From NCBI GenBank assembly GCA_032622095.1, contig CP136069.1, forward strand, positions 4,884,976-4,948,975: 64,000 nt of DNA. Reading direction: 5' to 3'. Shown here piece after piece: positions 54,601 through 64,000 of the stretch. Both the position numbers and the translations under genes were made by a program. Source of the stretch: Siphonodentalium dalli. Lineage: Eukaryota; Mollusca; Scaphopoda; Gadilida; Siphonodentaliidae. The number at the start of each line of letters is the position of its first letter. The stretch's first letter is position 1. A model generated the notes under the pieces. The model worked only from the letters and a program-made list of their open reading frames with translations, had not been told where the DNA came from and searched no databases.

Positions 54601-56011
54601 ATATATGGCATACCGTAGATACCAATAATAGCTATATATTTCGATGCAACACAAGCAATGTACAACACCAATATATATAACAGTTAACTGCTTATGTTTT
54701 TTCGAACCAACGTACTTGTACTGTTAAAAACAGAGTAACTTCATAAAGGGCTACAAAATAATTGTCAACATTATGGAGAACATGTCAACACGCACAAATA
54801 TTACCGGTATCTTTACAATTTCTGTAGATTTATATTGGTGCAAGCCGCAAGGTTACTTTTCTGCATGTTAATATTAATTATGTCATGTGCATTACATGTC
54901 GGTTCACATGTATCAGGGTCCATTTCTGTTTTTGCTCCCTCCACAGAAATGATATTAAATAAAAGTGTACATGTTCAGAAGTAACTGGACACATATGACA
55001 ATTTAAGGTACCAACAGTCTGTTACTTGGACAAATCACCAAAAAAAACAAACATTGGTGCATCTTTCCACACATTGGCACACAGGCAATAAATATGATCA
55101 CAGGGATCTTGATCTTATTTTCCATTCTATGAATATATGTGGGCTAATATGTTTCCAAAGGTGGACAAGTTACAGTCCTTGTAATTGGCCACAGCAATAA
55201 GCAATGGCCAATTCTATATGAAACGCAGTGGCAACATTTGTAATCTAACAGGCCACAGCATTAAATTTGCTGTGGGACAATTTCCTAATTTAGAGGGTTG
55301 CAAGAAACTTTTGCATTGTGGCTGTGGGACAACATACATGGAAGTGTAAGACTCTTAAAGAAGGGTGTTAATGCAATTGAAGAAAACCACATTAATGATT
55401 TAACTTGGAACTAATTTTTTTTTAAAGATTATGATTGGCTAAACAAATTTAGTCAATGCAAGATAAGAAGACAGAAGGGTAACATTCATTTAACATGGAC
55501 TAGCCTACAGTATAGCATTTCACACATAAACCCAGTTACTCTGTAGTGGTCCAGGCCATCACAGAACTAACTATTAGTTCCCAGAAGGGTATTTACGATT
55601 AAATGACAGAACCATTAGACAAGTACATGTAAAGTGAGCAAAACAAGATATATTGTTTAAACCAATAAATAAAACTCATACTAGTACACATGCAAGGGTA
55701 TTTCTTGGACAATTTTTATGGATTGTTCATAGAAAGGTGACCTTATAAATGTCTTCTGAGTCAGACAATGGGCAGCAACATTAAAGGCACATTCAATGAG
55801 AACAGTGGGTCTATTATCCGGTCTTTTCTAATTGCTTCTTTATAAGAATACCTTTGACTATGCTGACTGGAGCTACAGCTGTAGCCATCAAATTGGGTGA
55901 ATTGTTATTTGAGAGGCATCAATGCCTGATTGCCTCTGTATGTCTATCATTATGGAATCCTAGATTGGCGAGTTTCATATGGAAACAAGTGTAAGGTTCA
56001 CAGAAGGAGTA
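51641..56011. other. repeat-poor AT-rich intron block
   Basis: The longest stretch without MITEs. A 50-bp word (AAATCTATTTTTAGATTGGG) occurs at 52885-52935 and 53534-53584. Open frames of 60-90 codons show no family signature and no paired splice sites I trust. CATGTACATGTA-type words are common. Confidence 0.5.
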
Positions 56012-56019
56012 CATGTAAA

Positions 56020-56901
56020 CAGGGACCAGCCTAGACCAGATTTTCAGGGCGAAATGACTTCGCACTACTATAAAAATAAGGCGAAGTGGCCGTTCTATAG
56101 GGCGAAGTGAGTCTACAACATTTAAATTGATCAGTACTACGACAGGAGTCGCTATAGAACGAAAATAGGAGAGATGAAATATGTCAATTAAACTTATGAA
56201 ACAATGGTTGAAATATGGAGTCATTATGTTCACTTCATGACCCTAATAACTATTAATAATACCCAAACATAATTGTGAGAGGATAGCAGCATTTTATATC
56301 GTAATTGTGAGAGAATGACAGGATTTTATTTCATATTTTTCGGGTTTTTAAAAATGCCAACAATATTTATCAAACAGAAACGAAACGAAATCATGAACAC
56401 TTTTACTGCGCTCTGTTAGTAATCCCGTTCGAAATTTTAATATGCTTCACAAATGAATTTGTTTTAAAATTTCTTTAACCAAACTCCATAGAGGGAGTGA
56501 TGAATTGACACATTGTGAGAGGTGTGAGTTGTAATCTTCTTGTAAGGTGTGGTAATCACGGTAATCTAAAAATAACAACAACCAGATTAACACTTGAGGC
56601 CCAACGATGTTTTCACAGCTGCCAGTAATCAGACTCCGTTGTCAACATGCTTCCAGATTGGAGCATTACAGGTGTTAATTGTTTTATAACACCATGATAC
56701 ACCCTGATAGTGGAGTATTGTGTGCAATCACAGTTGACAGTTGTAAATTATCATAAATTATTTGGGGCATTTTGCCGAATTTCGTCAGTCAACTTTGGAA
56801 TTTTTAGGGCGACTTGAACTTCGCCCGACTGCAAAAATAAGGCGAAGCGGACGGCGCTAGGGCGAAGAAGTCGCCCACGTCGCCCTCTCGGCTGGTCCCT
56901 G
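56020..56901. mobile_element. non-autonomous hAT-like element, perfect target duplication
   Basis: 882 bp from CAGGGACCAGCC to GGCTGGTCCCTG with CATGTAAA repeated exactly on both sides (56012-56019, 56902-56909). Subterminal GGGCGAAGT / AAGGCGAAG(T/C)GG words occur in clusters at both ends. No transposase. Confidence 0.88.
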
Positions 56902-57179
56902 CATGTAAATGTTGTGTATACCGTACATGTAGGTATATAGACAAATTTACATGCAAAGGAAATACATTAGATGTATTAGTAGAATATATACTTGGATATA
57001 CTAGTATATATGGTATTATGTAAATATATACCGTGCATGAGTATATATATATATATGGGAAACAGAACTTTTGATATGAATCAGATGTATCGGGTCGAAG
57101 GCTATAATCCTCAGACCTTCCAACACTCTGTGATGTGTCACATCATCAATCCAGAGGAACAGCTCTGAAATCAATAGTA

Positions 57180-57510
57180 ATTCTATAGTGGTTGTCAGGT
57201 AAGGTAGTTTTCGTAAGAAAATTACAAGATTTGGACACAAGTCCAAATTTTCATAGAAAACTATACTTACCTGACAACCACGTTCCCACCCACCTCCCAT
57301 TGATGATGTTTCTTGAGGTTTTCTGCGCCTCAAGGAATTTGAATGGGATACCGTTTACCGCTTCCTTGTTCGTAAATCTCGGCGGTTGCGACTAAAAGTC
57401 GCATTCGGAAGCGGGCGAGTTGAAATCGCGCCAAGGGGGGTAATTCTATAGTGGTTGTCAGGTAAGTATAGTTTTCAATGAAAATTTGGACTTGTGTCCA
57501 AATCTTGTAA
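57180..57510. mobile_element. family N element, with 60-bp inverted ends
   Basis: 57222-57281 and 57451-57510 are inverted copies (TTACAAGATTTGGACACAAG, TATACTTACCTGACAACCAC). The core is GC-rich (CTCGGCGGTTGCGACTAAAA). An extra N end sits at 57180-57221. Each inverted end contains TGTCAGGTAAGTATAG, a donor consensus. Confidence 0.65.
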
Positions 57511-57512
57511 AT

Positions 57513-57685
57513 GTTTGGTAATTTTTCAGGATTTAGTCGGAAATGTGGCTTGTTGCCATTCATCGGATAGCTCTCAGTGAGAGCTTTCCGATGAATGGCA
57601 ACAAGCCACATTTCCGACTAAATCCTTAAAAATTACCCATAATTCTGCTGTGGTTAAGGAGTCGATTGTTTAGAGCATTACTGTA
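57513..57685. mobile_element. family E MITE, left end lost
   Basis: From GGTAATTTTTCAGGATTTAG through CTCTCAGTGAGAG to GAGCATTACTGTA. Abuts the N element, which probably replaced its left end. Confidence 0.75.
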
Positions 57686-58164
57686 CATGTTGTGCAGCCA
57701 TCACAAAATGGTCTGAGTTTCTTTAACTGTTGTTTACCAGTGTCCATGGCAACAATTTAAAAGTAGCTTCTTTTCCCCCGAATACATGCTAAAATGATCT
57801 CATTTATGATGATAGCCTTTTTATACATAATTCACTCATGAAATGTCCATAGAACCAATATGACCCCACGACGGTCATGAGTGGGACAAAAAAAACATTA
57901 GATGGAACATAAAATCAAGAATCGATCACTCAACGTCAGTCACCAGAGAGACTGATAACCTCACGCAGAAACATCAAATCAGGCAGCCATCATCGGCAGG
58001 CAGACGTTATAACGCTGCGTAGAAATCACTAATCTAATCACGTACAACAAGCGTGTCCCCAAATGGGAACTAATGGGCAAGATGAAGTCAATTTATAACA
58101 CCTACTGTCTAACCCTTACTTATAACACATAATCCAACCACCACAGCAATGTTTAACCATCAAT
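57686..58164. other. unique intron sequence
   Basis: TGATCTCATTTATGATGATA resembles 50396-50425. Nothing else recognised. Confidence 0.45.
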
Positions 58165-58243
58165 TTACCATTAGAGAGCCCCACATACATGTAGACACTC
58201 TGTAGTGCATGATTCCATGTGTGGGAGGCTCCCTGTGGGTTAA
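58165..58243 (+). mobile_element. family C MITE, internally short
   Basis: CCATTAGAGAGCCCCACATA to CTCCCTGTGGGTTAA; GGAGCAGAC is missing. Confidence 0.6.
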
Positions 58244-58295
58244 AACCTGCTATATCAGTGAGGTACATTACTGACCAAGTCTGGATATAGTGTGT

Positions 58296-58388
58296 CTAAC
58301 CCATAGAGAGCCCCACATACATGTAGACTGGAGCAGACGACACTCTGTAGTGCATGCTTCCATGTGTGGGAGGCTCCATGTGGGTTAA
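58296..58388 (+). mobile_element. family C MITE
   Basis: CTAACCCATAGAGAGCCCCA to CTCCATGTGGGTTAA, preceded by the usual ATATAGTGTGTCT. Confidence 0.68.
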
Positions 58389-58395
58389 AATCTGC

Positions 58396-58650
58396 TACAG
58401 TAATGCCCTAAATAATCGACTCCTTAACCACAGCAGAATTATGGGTAACTTTTCAGGATTTTGTCGGAAATATGGCGTGTTGCCATTCATTGGAAAGCCC
58501 TATTCAGTATTCGTCGGTATCATGATCGCGGACACTACTCACTGAGAGCTTTCCGATGAATGGCAACATGTCATATTTCCGACTAAATCCAGAAAAGTTA
58601 CCCATAATTCTGCTGTGGTGAAGGAGTCCATTATTTAGAGCATTACTGTA
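58396..58650. mobile_element. family E MITE with enlarged centre
   Basis: TACAGTAATGCCCTAAATAA to GAGCATTACTGTA, 255 bp; about 40 bp (TCAGTATTCGTCGG, TGATCGCGGACAC) are added at the tip. Confidence 0.82.
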
Positions 58651-58709
58651 CATAAGTGAGATTTGAGATGGATGTCTTACATCAAGGACCAAGTCTGAAT
58701 ATAGTGTGT

Positions 58710-58930
58710 CTAACCCATAGAGAGCCCCACATAGACTGGAGCAGATGACACCATGTAGTGCATGCTCCCATCTGTGTGGGGCTCCCTGTGGGTTAAATAT
58801 TAAACTTTATCAGTGAGGTTTGAGATGGATGTCTTACATTAAGGACCAAGTCTGAATATAGTGTGTCTAACCCATAGAGAGCCCCACATGAACTGGAGCA
58901 GACGACACTCTATAGTACATGCCTCCATCT
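58710..58930 (+). repeat. tandem C elements with common flank
   Basis: A full C (58710-58796) and a truncated one (58867-58930), both preceded by GAGATGGATGTCTTACAT and CAAGTCTGAATATAGTGTGT: a unit of about 150 bp. Confidence 0.7.
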
Positions 58931-59045
58931 GACCCCAAAATGACTTGTTCCCATCTATATGTCAATGTGATCAGCTATGACAAATTTCATAATGATCCGA
59001 CCAAAGGTACGACTTGTAGTCCTTGTAATGGAATTTGTTGACAGA
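58931..59045 (+). repeat. family H fragment
   Basis: GACCCCAAAATGACTTGTTC through GTACGACTTGTAGTCCTTG and ACAGACACACGGAGG. Confidence 0.65.
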
Positions 59046-59084
59046 CACACGGAGGATGGATATCAACCCAGATAACCCCAGAAG

Positions 59085-59262
59085 ATGATGCCTAAGCAGA
59101 ATGAGGTCCCCAGAGGATAAATTTGGTGATAGTAGCCCGCTGTATACACATTATATCCAGGTTTGATGCATATAATAGCCCATTGTGCGGGATAGCGTCA
59201 CTAAATTAACCCTCTGGAGCCCTCATTCTGCTAATGACAGGCACACTAAACTCAGGCTTAGT
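59085..59262. mobile_element. family F short element
   Basis: GATGATGCCTAAGCAGAATG to CTAATGACAGGCACACTAAA; about 30 bp (TACACATTATATCCAGG) are added at the tip. Confidence 0.62.
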
Positions 59263-59309
59263 CAGTAATGTAAGACATCCATCTCAAACCTCAATGAAAA
59301 GATTAATGT

Positions 59310-59382
59310 TTAACCCACAGGGCGCCTCACACAGATGGAAGATGTTGTCTGCTCCAGTCTATGTGGGGCTCTCTAAGGGTTA
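59310..59382 (-). mobile_element. family C MITE, inverted
   Basis: TTAACCCACAGGGCGCCTCA to GTGGGGCTCTCTAAGGGTTA. Its flank CATCTCAAACCTCA is the reverse of the flank at 58.7 kb. Confidence 0.66.
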
Positions 59383-59449
59383 GGCACCATCTTAACACTT
59401 AACACCATCCCGACATAACTTCAGTCCCCCGCAGTCAATGCACTCTATT

Positions 59450-59849
59450 TTAACCCTTTACCCAACAAACCGGCCAAATCCAGCCAAATAAAGCTTCAAC
59501 AGCCTAAATTATCTTGGGTCTGTCTCAATAAAACCATACAAATATGGATATCATTGGAACCGGCTCATTGACCACATTGTGATGGTTACAGTTATGCCCT
59601 GTGCCAATGCATTCTCTTATATATGCGAGTCGACCATAGGTCGCCTCGCATATATAAGAGAATGCATTGGCCTAAAAAAAATATTTTTTTAACACTTTTT
59701 ACCATTTTTTCTTACATTCTTTAACAATTTTATAATTTTTAATGTGTTAAGCCAATGCATTCTCTTATATATGCGAGGCGACCTATGGTCGACTCGCATA
59801 TATAAGAGAATGCATTGGCACAGGGCCCTTCTGTTGGGTAAAGGGTTAA
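59450..59849 (+). mobile_element. family A MITE, complete
   Basis: 400 bp with both TTAA and both hairpins. Confidence 0.9.
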
Positions 59850-60007
59850 TGCATGCTTGTTATTTATGATTAAAAATATTCACATGTTCCACCCACGACG
59901 ACAGATTTTTGACAAGAAAGACGATCCTCTGTCCTTTTCTGATGGAAGCTTTTATAAGGATTGAATCTGTTTACGCTCAAAGTTAGAAAACAAGCCACAG
60001 TGGGTCT

Positions 60008-60425
60008 TGAAATGTCATTTGCAGAATGAGGTCCTCAGAGGGTGAATTTAGTGATGCTATTTTGCATGGTGGGCTAGCATCACCAAATTCACCCTCTGGG
60101 AACCTCATTCTGCTTAGGCCTCAACTGCTATGGGAGACCTAGGATTAGATTGAAGTTTCCCCGGTCGAAGTTGTTCACCCGTTAGTCACATCGATTATGC
60201 ATTTAAATATCTTCTTCAAATTAGGGGATATAGAAACTGAACACAAGGGAAAATATAACTAAAAACAATTAATTTTGAGACTAATAGATACTTCCCAGAA
60301 GATGAGGCCTAAGCAGAATGAGGTCCCCAGAGGGTGAATTTAGTGATACTATCCCACATGGTGGGCTAGCATCACCATATCCCCCCTCATTCTGCTTAGG
60401 CCTCAACTGCTATGGCGACCTAGGA
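60008..60425. mobile_element. family F long element
   Basis: GTCATTTGCAGAATGAGGTC, hairpin, CTCAACTGCTATGGGAGACC, the F interior, a second hairpin and CCTCATTCTGCTTAGGCCTC. Confidence 0.65.
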
Positions 60426-60467
60426 TCTGGGAATAAATCTAGAGATTTTTTGGGTACACCTGTTTTC

Positions 60468-60490
60468 GGGGGGGGGGGGGGGGGGGGGGG
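60468..60490 (+). repeat. poly-G run
   Basis: About 22 G in a row; assembly length here is unreliable. Confidence 0.9.
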
Positions 60491-60769
60491 ATATTCCTGT
60501 ATAATTTGTTGTGATGACATAATTTTTTCTGATAACAATTGAACATGCAACTAAAGGTTCAATTTCAACTGCAAATTTATTATTTATTGAGTATATTGTT
60601 GAATTAAGTAATTAAGCCTTGAATAAGTAGAAAATTCAAGTTGCTAAAATACTATCCACTAGGAATTTTAGGACATTCAGGCTTCTAGAGTTTGGGCACC
60701 CAAATCTGTAACAGGTATCGAAACAGCCCTAGATATTTGTCGGTAGGATCAGATCGAAGTTTCCATCAG
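60491..60769. other. unique intron sequence
   Basis: Nothing recognised. Confidence 0.45.
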
Positions 60770-60988
60770 ACACATCGATTGTGCATTTTATCTTCTGAAA
60801 ATTAGGGGATAAAGTAACTGAAACCAATGTTAACTCCTGAGACTATAGATACTTCCCAGAAGATGAGGCCTAAGCAGAGGGTGAATTTAGTGATGCTAGC
60901 CAGCTGTTCGTGCAAGATAGCATCACCAAATTAACCCTCTGGGGACCTCATTCTGCAAATGACAGACACACCAATCAAAGGCTTGGGG
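60770..60988. mobile_element. family F partial element
   Basis: F interior (TTATCTTCTGAAAATTAGGG, CTATAGATACTTCCCAGAAG), then one hairpin and CATTCTGCAAATGACAGACA. Confidence 0.62.
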
Positions 60989-60999
60989 TTGATTGTGCA

Positions 61000-61137
61000 A
61001 TCGTGTGTGATATAAGAGAATACATTGGCCTAAAAATATTTAGGTTCCCTATGGGAAACTAGCATATATAAGATAATGCACTGGCACAGGGTGTTTAATG
61101 TTGCAGCAGTGCAGCTCTCATCATTAACCCTTTCAGA
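61000..61137 (+). mobile_element. family D fragment
   Basis: ATATAAGAGAATACATTGGC, hairpin tip GGTTCCCTATGGGAAAC, GCAGTGCAGCTCTCATCATT, running into the TTAA of the next element. Confidence 0.6.
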
Positions 61138-61345
61138 GCCAAGTCCGATTTTTGTATCAACCCATATTTCCTTGATCATTTATCATTTTTCAAATTTAAT
61201 GATTATAGTAATGTGATACATTGATGGAAAAAGCTCTTAGAGAACTTTCCATCAATGTATCACATTATTATAATCAATCAATTTGAAAAATAATCAAGGA
61301 AATATGGGTTGATACAAAAATCGGACTTGGCACTGAAAGGGTTAA
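61134..61345. mobile_element. family B variant with a different hairpin core
   Basis: TTAACCCTTTCAGAGCCAAG to CTTGGCACTGAAAGGGTTAA, 212 bp, nearly palindromic throughout (ATTGATGGAAAAAGC / AGAACTTTCCATCAAT at the tip). It keeps the B ends and GATTTTTGTATCAACCC but lacks the shared GCATTCTCTTATATATGC stem. Confidence 0.85.
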
Positions 61346-61373
61346 AGAGTTAAGCTACCACAAATCAACTTAC

Positions 61374-61440
61374 TTGTACCAGCAAACTCCAGCCATGAGC
61401 AAGCCGACCAGTCCAGCCACACTGCATGCTGCAACGATAC
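61374..61440 (-). CDS. NPDC1: NPDC1-like, transmembrane exon
   Basis: A 67-nt exon encoding the transmembrane helix: 21 complete codons from IVAACSVAG through LVGLLMAGVCWY, between a split Gly and a split Lys. All residues up to the final Trp-Tyr suit a single membrane span, and the position matches the LVLILAFCVAGAAAL helix of vertebrate NPDC1. The donor AA/GTAAGTTG is strong, and the acceptor TTTTACAG ends at 61441. The incoming phase is 1 and the outgoing phase is 2. The first 28 nt of this exon, together with the intron end, are the unit of the adjacent 63-bp tandem array. The signal peptide and ectodomain exons were not found and should lie beyond 64000. Confidence 0.88.
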
Positions 61441-63440
61441 CTGTAAAATATAATCGATTATACATGAGATGTTACCCAGCCACACTGCATGCTGCAACGA
61501 TACCTGTAAAATATAATCGATTATACATGAGATGTTATCCAGCCACACTGCATGCTGCAACGATACCTGTAAAATATAATCGATTATACATGAGATGTTA
61601 TCCAGCCACACTGCATGCTGCAACGATACCTGTAAAATATAATCGATTATACATGAGATGTTATCCAGCCACACTGAATGCTGCAACGATACCTGTAAAA
61701 TATAATCGATTATACATGAGATGTTATCCAGCCACACTGCATGCTGCAACGATACCTGTAAAATATAATCGATTATACATGAGATGTTATCCAGCCACAC
61801 TGCATGCTGCAACGATACCTGTAAAATATAATCGATTATACATGAGATGTTATCCAGCCACACTGCATGCTGCAACGATACCTGTAAAATATAATCGATT
61901 ATACATGAGATGTTACCCAGCCACACTGAATGCTGCAACGATACCTGTAAAATATAATCGATTATACATGAGATGTTATCCAGCCACACTGCATGCTGCA
62001 ACGATACCTGTAAAATATAATCGATTATACATGAGATGTTATCCAGCCACACTGCATGCTGCAACGATACCTGTAAAATATAATCGATTATACATGAGAT
62101 GTTATCCAGCCACACTGCATGCTGCAACGATACCTGTAAAATATAATCGATTATACATGAGATGTTACTAAAGCCACACTGCATGCTGCAACGATACCTG
62201 TAAAATATAATCGATTATACATGAGATGTTACCCAGCCACACTGCATGCTGCAACGATACCTGTAAAATATAATCGATTATACATGAGATGTTACTAAAG
62301 CCACACTGAATGCTCCATGATACCTGTAAAATATAATCGATTATAAATGAGATGTTACCCAGCCACACTGCATGCTGCAACGATACCTGTAAAATATAAT
62401 CGATTATACATGAGATGTTATCCAGCCACACTGCATGCTGCAACGATACCTGTAAAATATAATCGATTATACATGAGATGTTATCCAGCCACACTGAATG
62501 CTGCAACGATAGCTGTAAGATATAATCAATTAGCAATAAGATGTTACCCAGCCACGTTGCGATGATACCTGAAAAATATAATCGATTATAGATGAAATGT
62601 TATCCAGCCACACTGCATGCTGCAACGATACCTGTAAAATATAATCGATTATACATGAGATGTTACCCAGCCACACTTCATGCTGCGATGATACCTGTAA
62701 AATATAATCGATTATACATGAGATGTTATCCAGCCACACTGCATGCTGCGATGATACCTGTAAAATATAATCGATTATAGATGAAATGTTATCCAGCCAC
62801 ACTGCATGCTGCAACGATACCTGTAAAATATAATCGATTATACATGAGATGTTACCCAGCCACACTGCATGCTGCAACGATACCTGTAAAATATAATCGA
62901 TTATACATGAGATGTTATCCAGCCACACTGCATGCTGCAACGATACCTGTAAAATATAATCGATTATAAATGAGATGTTATCCAGCCACACTGCATGCTG
63001 CGATGATACCTGTAAAATATAATCGATTATACATGAGATGTTATCCAGCCACACTGCATGCTGCAACGATACCTGTAAAATATAATCGATTATACATGAG
63101 ATGTTACCCAGCAACACTGCATGCTGCTACGACACCAGTAAAATATAATCGATTATAGATGAAATGTTATCCAGCCATATGATCGATTATAAATGAGATG
63201 TTAGCCAGCCACGTTGCGATGATACCTGTAAAATATAATCGATTATAGATGAAATGTTATCCAGCCATATGATCGATTATAAATGAGATGTTAGCCAGCC
63301 ACGTTGCGATGATACCTGTAAAATATAATCGATTATAGATGAAATATTATCCAGCAACGTTGCGACAATACCTGTAAAATAAAATCAATTATAAATGAGA
63401 TATTGCCAAGCCACATACAATGATACCTGTAAAATATAAT
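61410..63440 (-). repeat. 63-bp satellite made of the NPDC1 acceptor and exon start
   Basis: In gene sense the unit is ATAACATCTCATGTATAATC, GATTATATTTTACAG, GTATCGTTGCAGCATGCAGT, GTGGCTGG. About 26 regular units run to about 63170; divergent and shortened units continue to about 63440. One break at about 62168 adds 3 bp, and a few units are internally deleted. The 280- and 195-residue open frames are this repeat read in a non-gene phase. Confidence 0.95.
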
Positions 63441-63629
63441 CGATTAGAACTGAGATGATAACCATTCACAACGCATTTTGCGACTGTACTAGTATCTGTA
63501 AAACATACCGGTATTATCACCGGTCCATATTCGCCATATTTGAACTTAGCCCTGTTGCTCAATTTAGTGTGTGTTTTATGAATTAATGTGAATTAATGTT
63601 TCTAAAGTTTGGCCATTCCACATTCATCA

Positions 63630-63987
63630 TTAACCCTTTACCCAACAAACCGGCCAAAACCGGCCAAATAAAGCTTCAACAGCCTAAAATATCTTCGGTC
63701 TGTCTCAATAGAACCATACAAATATGGATATCATTGGAACCGGCTCCTTGACCACATTGTGATAGTTACAGTTATGCCCTGTGCCAATGCATTCTCTTAT
63801 ATATGCGAGTCGACCATAGGTCGCCTCGCATATATAAGAGAATGCATTCTTACATTCTTTAACAATTTTATAATTTTTAATGTGTTAAGCCAATGCATTC
63901 TCTTATATATGCGAGGTGACCTATGGTCGACTCGCATATATAAGAGAATGCATTGGCACAGGGCCCTTCTGTTGGGTAAAGGGTTAA
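63630..63987 (+). mobile_element. family A MITE, spacer deleted
   Basis: 358 bp with both TTAA. The first hairpin runs directly into TTCTTACATTCTTTAACAAT after GAATGCA, so part of the spacer is gone. It lies in the NPDC1 intron upstream of the transmembrane exon. Confidence 0.87.
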
Positions 63988-64000
63988 TTAGCTGCCTCCA

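Larger units (their letters stand above)
9988..61373 (-). other. NPDC1-like giant intron, about 51.4 kb, phase 2
   Basis: Bounded by the GTAAGTT donor at 61373 and the TTTGCAG acceptor at 9988. The exons on either side join as W-Y-K-L-Q, which fits the NPDC1 family, so this is one intron unless an alternative exon is hidden in it. I found no other host coding exon. The content is mostly MITEs and tandem arrays, plus one fairly repeat-poor block at 51.6-56.0 kb. Confidence 0.8.

Noticed and set aside
51641-56011. A possible second host gene in the repeat-poor block
   Set aside because: Open frames of 60-90 codons without homology, codon bias or consistent splice sites; best left as intron.
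56012-56233. 104-residue open frame overlapping the hAT element (55919-56233)
   Set aside because: It crosses the element border and shows no transposase motif.
61342-62184. 280-residue open frame with 21-residue repeats (also 195 and 265 residues nearby)
   Set aside because: It is the 63-bp array read in a phase different from the NPDC1 frame; only the last 67 nt are a real exon, in another frame.
1-64000. Retrovirus-like or other large autonomous elements
   Set aside because: No reverse transcriptase, integrase, capsid-type or transposase motif and no long terminal direct repeats were recognised.

Overview
The window looks like intron-rich nuclear DNA of an invertebrate animal. Three things point to a lophotrochozoan, probably a mollusc: canonical GT-AG introns, very dense short DNA transposons, and low-copy repeats with wording familiar from molluscan genomes ('gccataactctg...', 'ccaagatggc', 'acggacgacggacgg'). 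The organism assignment is inference. No rRNA, tRNA, CRISPR array or intact transposase gene was recognised.

The only host gene I can support is the 3' half of an NPDC1 (neural proliferation, differentiation and control 1; CAB-1 in nematodes) homologue on the minus strand. Four coding exons join in frame with consensus splice sites: the transmembrane exon (61440-61374), two cytoplasmic exons (9987-9823 and 5693-5594) and the terminal exon with its stop (3163-3074). Together they give about 140 residues that follow the vertebrate NPDC1 C-terminal half closely. The 5' exons for the signal peptide and ectodomain must lie beyond 64000. Introns are about 2.4 kb, 4.1 kb and 51.4 kb, and the 51-kb intron fills most of the window.

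The rest is nearly all repeats. Family labels are mine. A: about 400 bp, TTAA target, ends TTAACCCTTTACCCAACA, two hairpins. B: TTAACCCTTTGAGTGCCAGG ends, same hairpin. C: about 87 bp, TTAACCC...GGGTTAA. D: same hairpin stem with a different tip. The TTAA target and CCCTTT-type ends of A-D fit piggyBac-like MITEs. E: about 215-bp palindrome, TA target, TACAGTAATGCCCTAAATAA ends, pogo/Tc1-mariner-like. F: palindromic, motif CAGAATGAGGTCCCCAGAGG. Two non-autonomous hAT elements have 8-bp target duplications. Smaller palindromic families are G, I, L, M, N and P. H and K are low-copy mollusc-type repeats.

Tandem arrays: 15 bp (10.05-10.26 kb), G-rich 19 and 17 bp (12.7-13.9 kb), 51/52 bp (25.06-27.24 kb), about 62 bp (30.67-33.72 kb), 47 bp (38.52-40.13 kb), 34 bp (40.37-40.90 kb) and 63 bp (61.41-63.44 kb). 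The most notable is the 63-bp array. Its unit contains the 3' splice site and the first 28 nt of the NPDC1 transmembrane exon, so about 28 decoy acceptors lie just upstream of the real exon, and each leads into an in-frame stop nine codons later. Other highlights are TTAA-element insertions into E palindromes, a paralogous empty site proving TTAA duplication, and satellites that grew inside MITEs.
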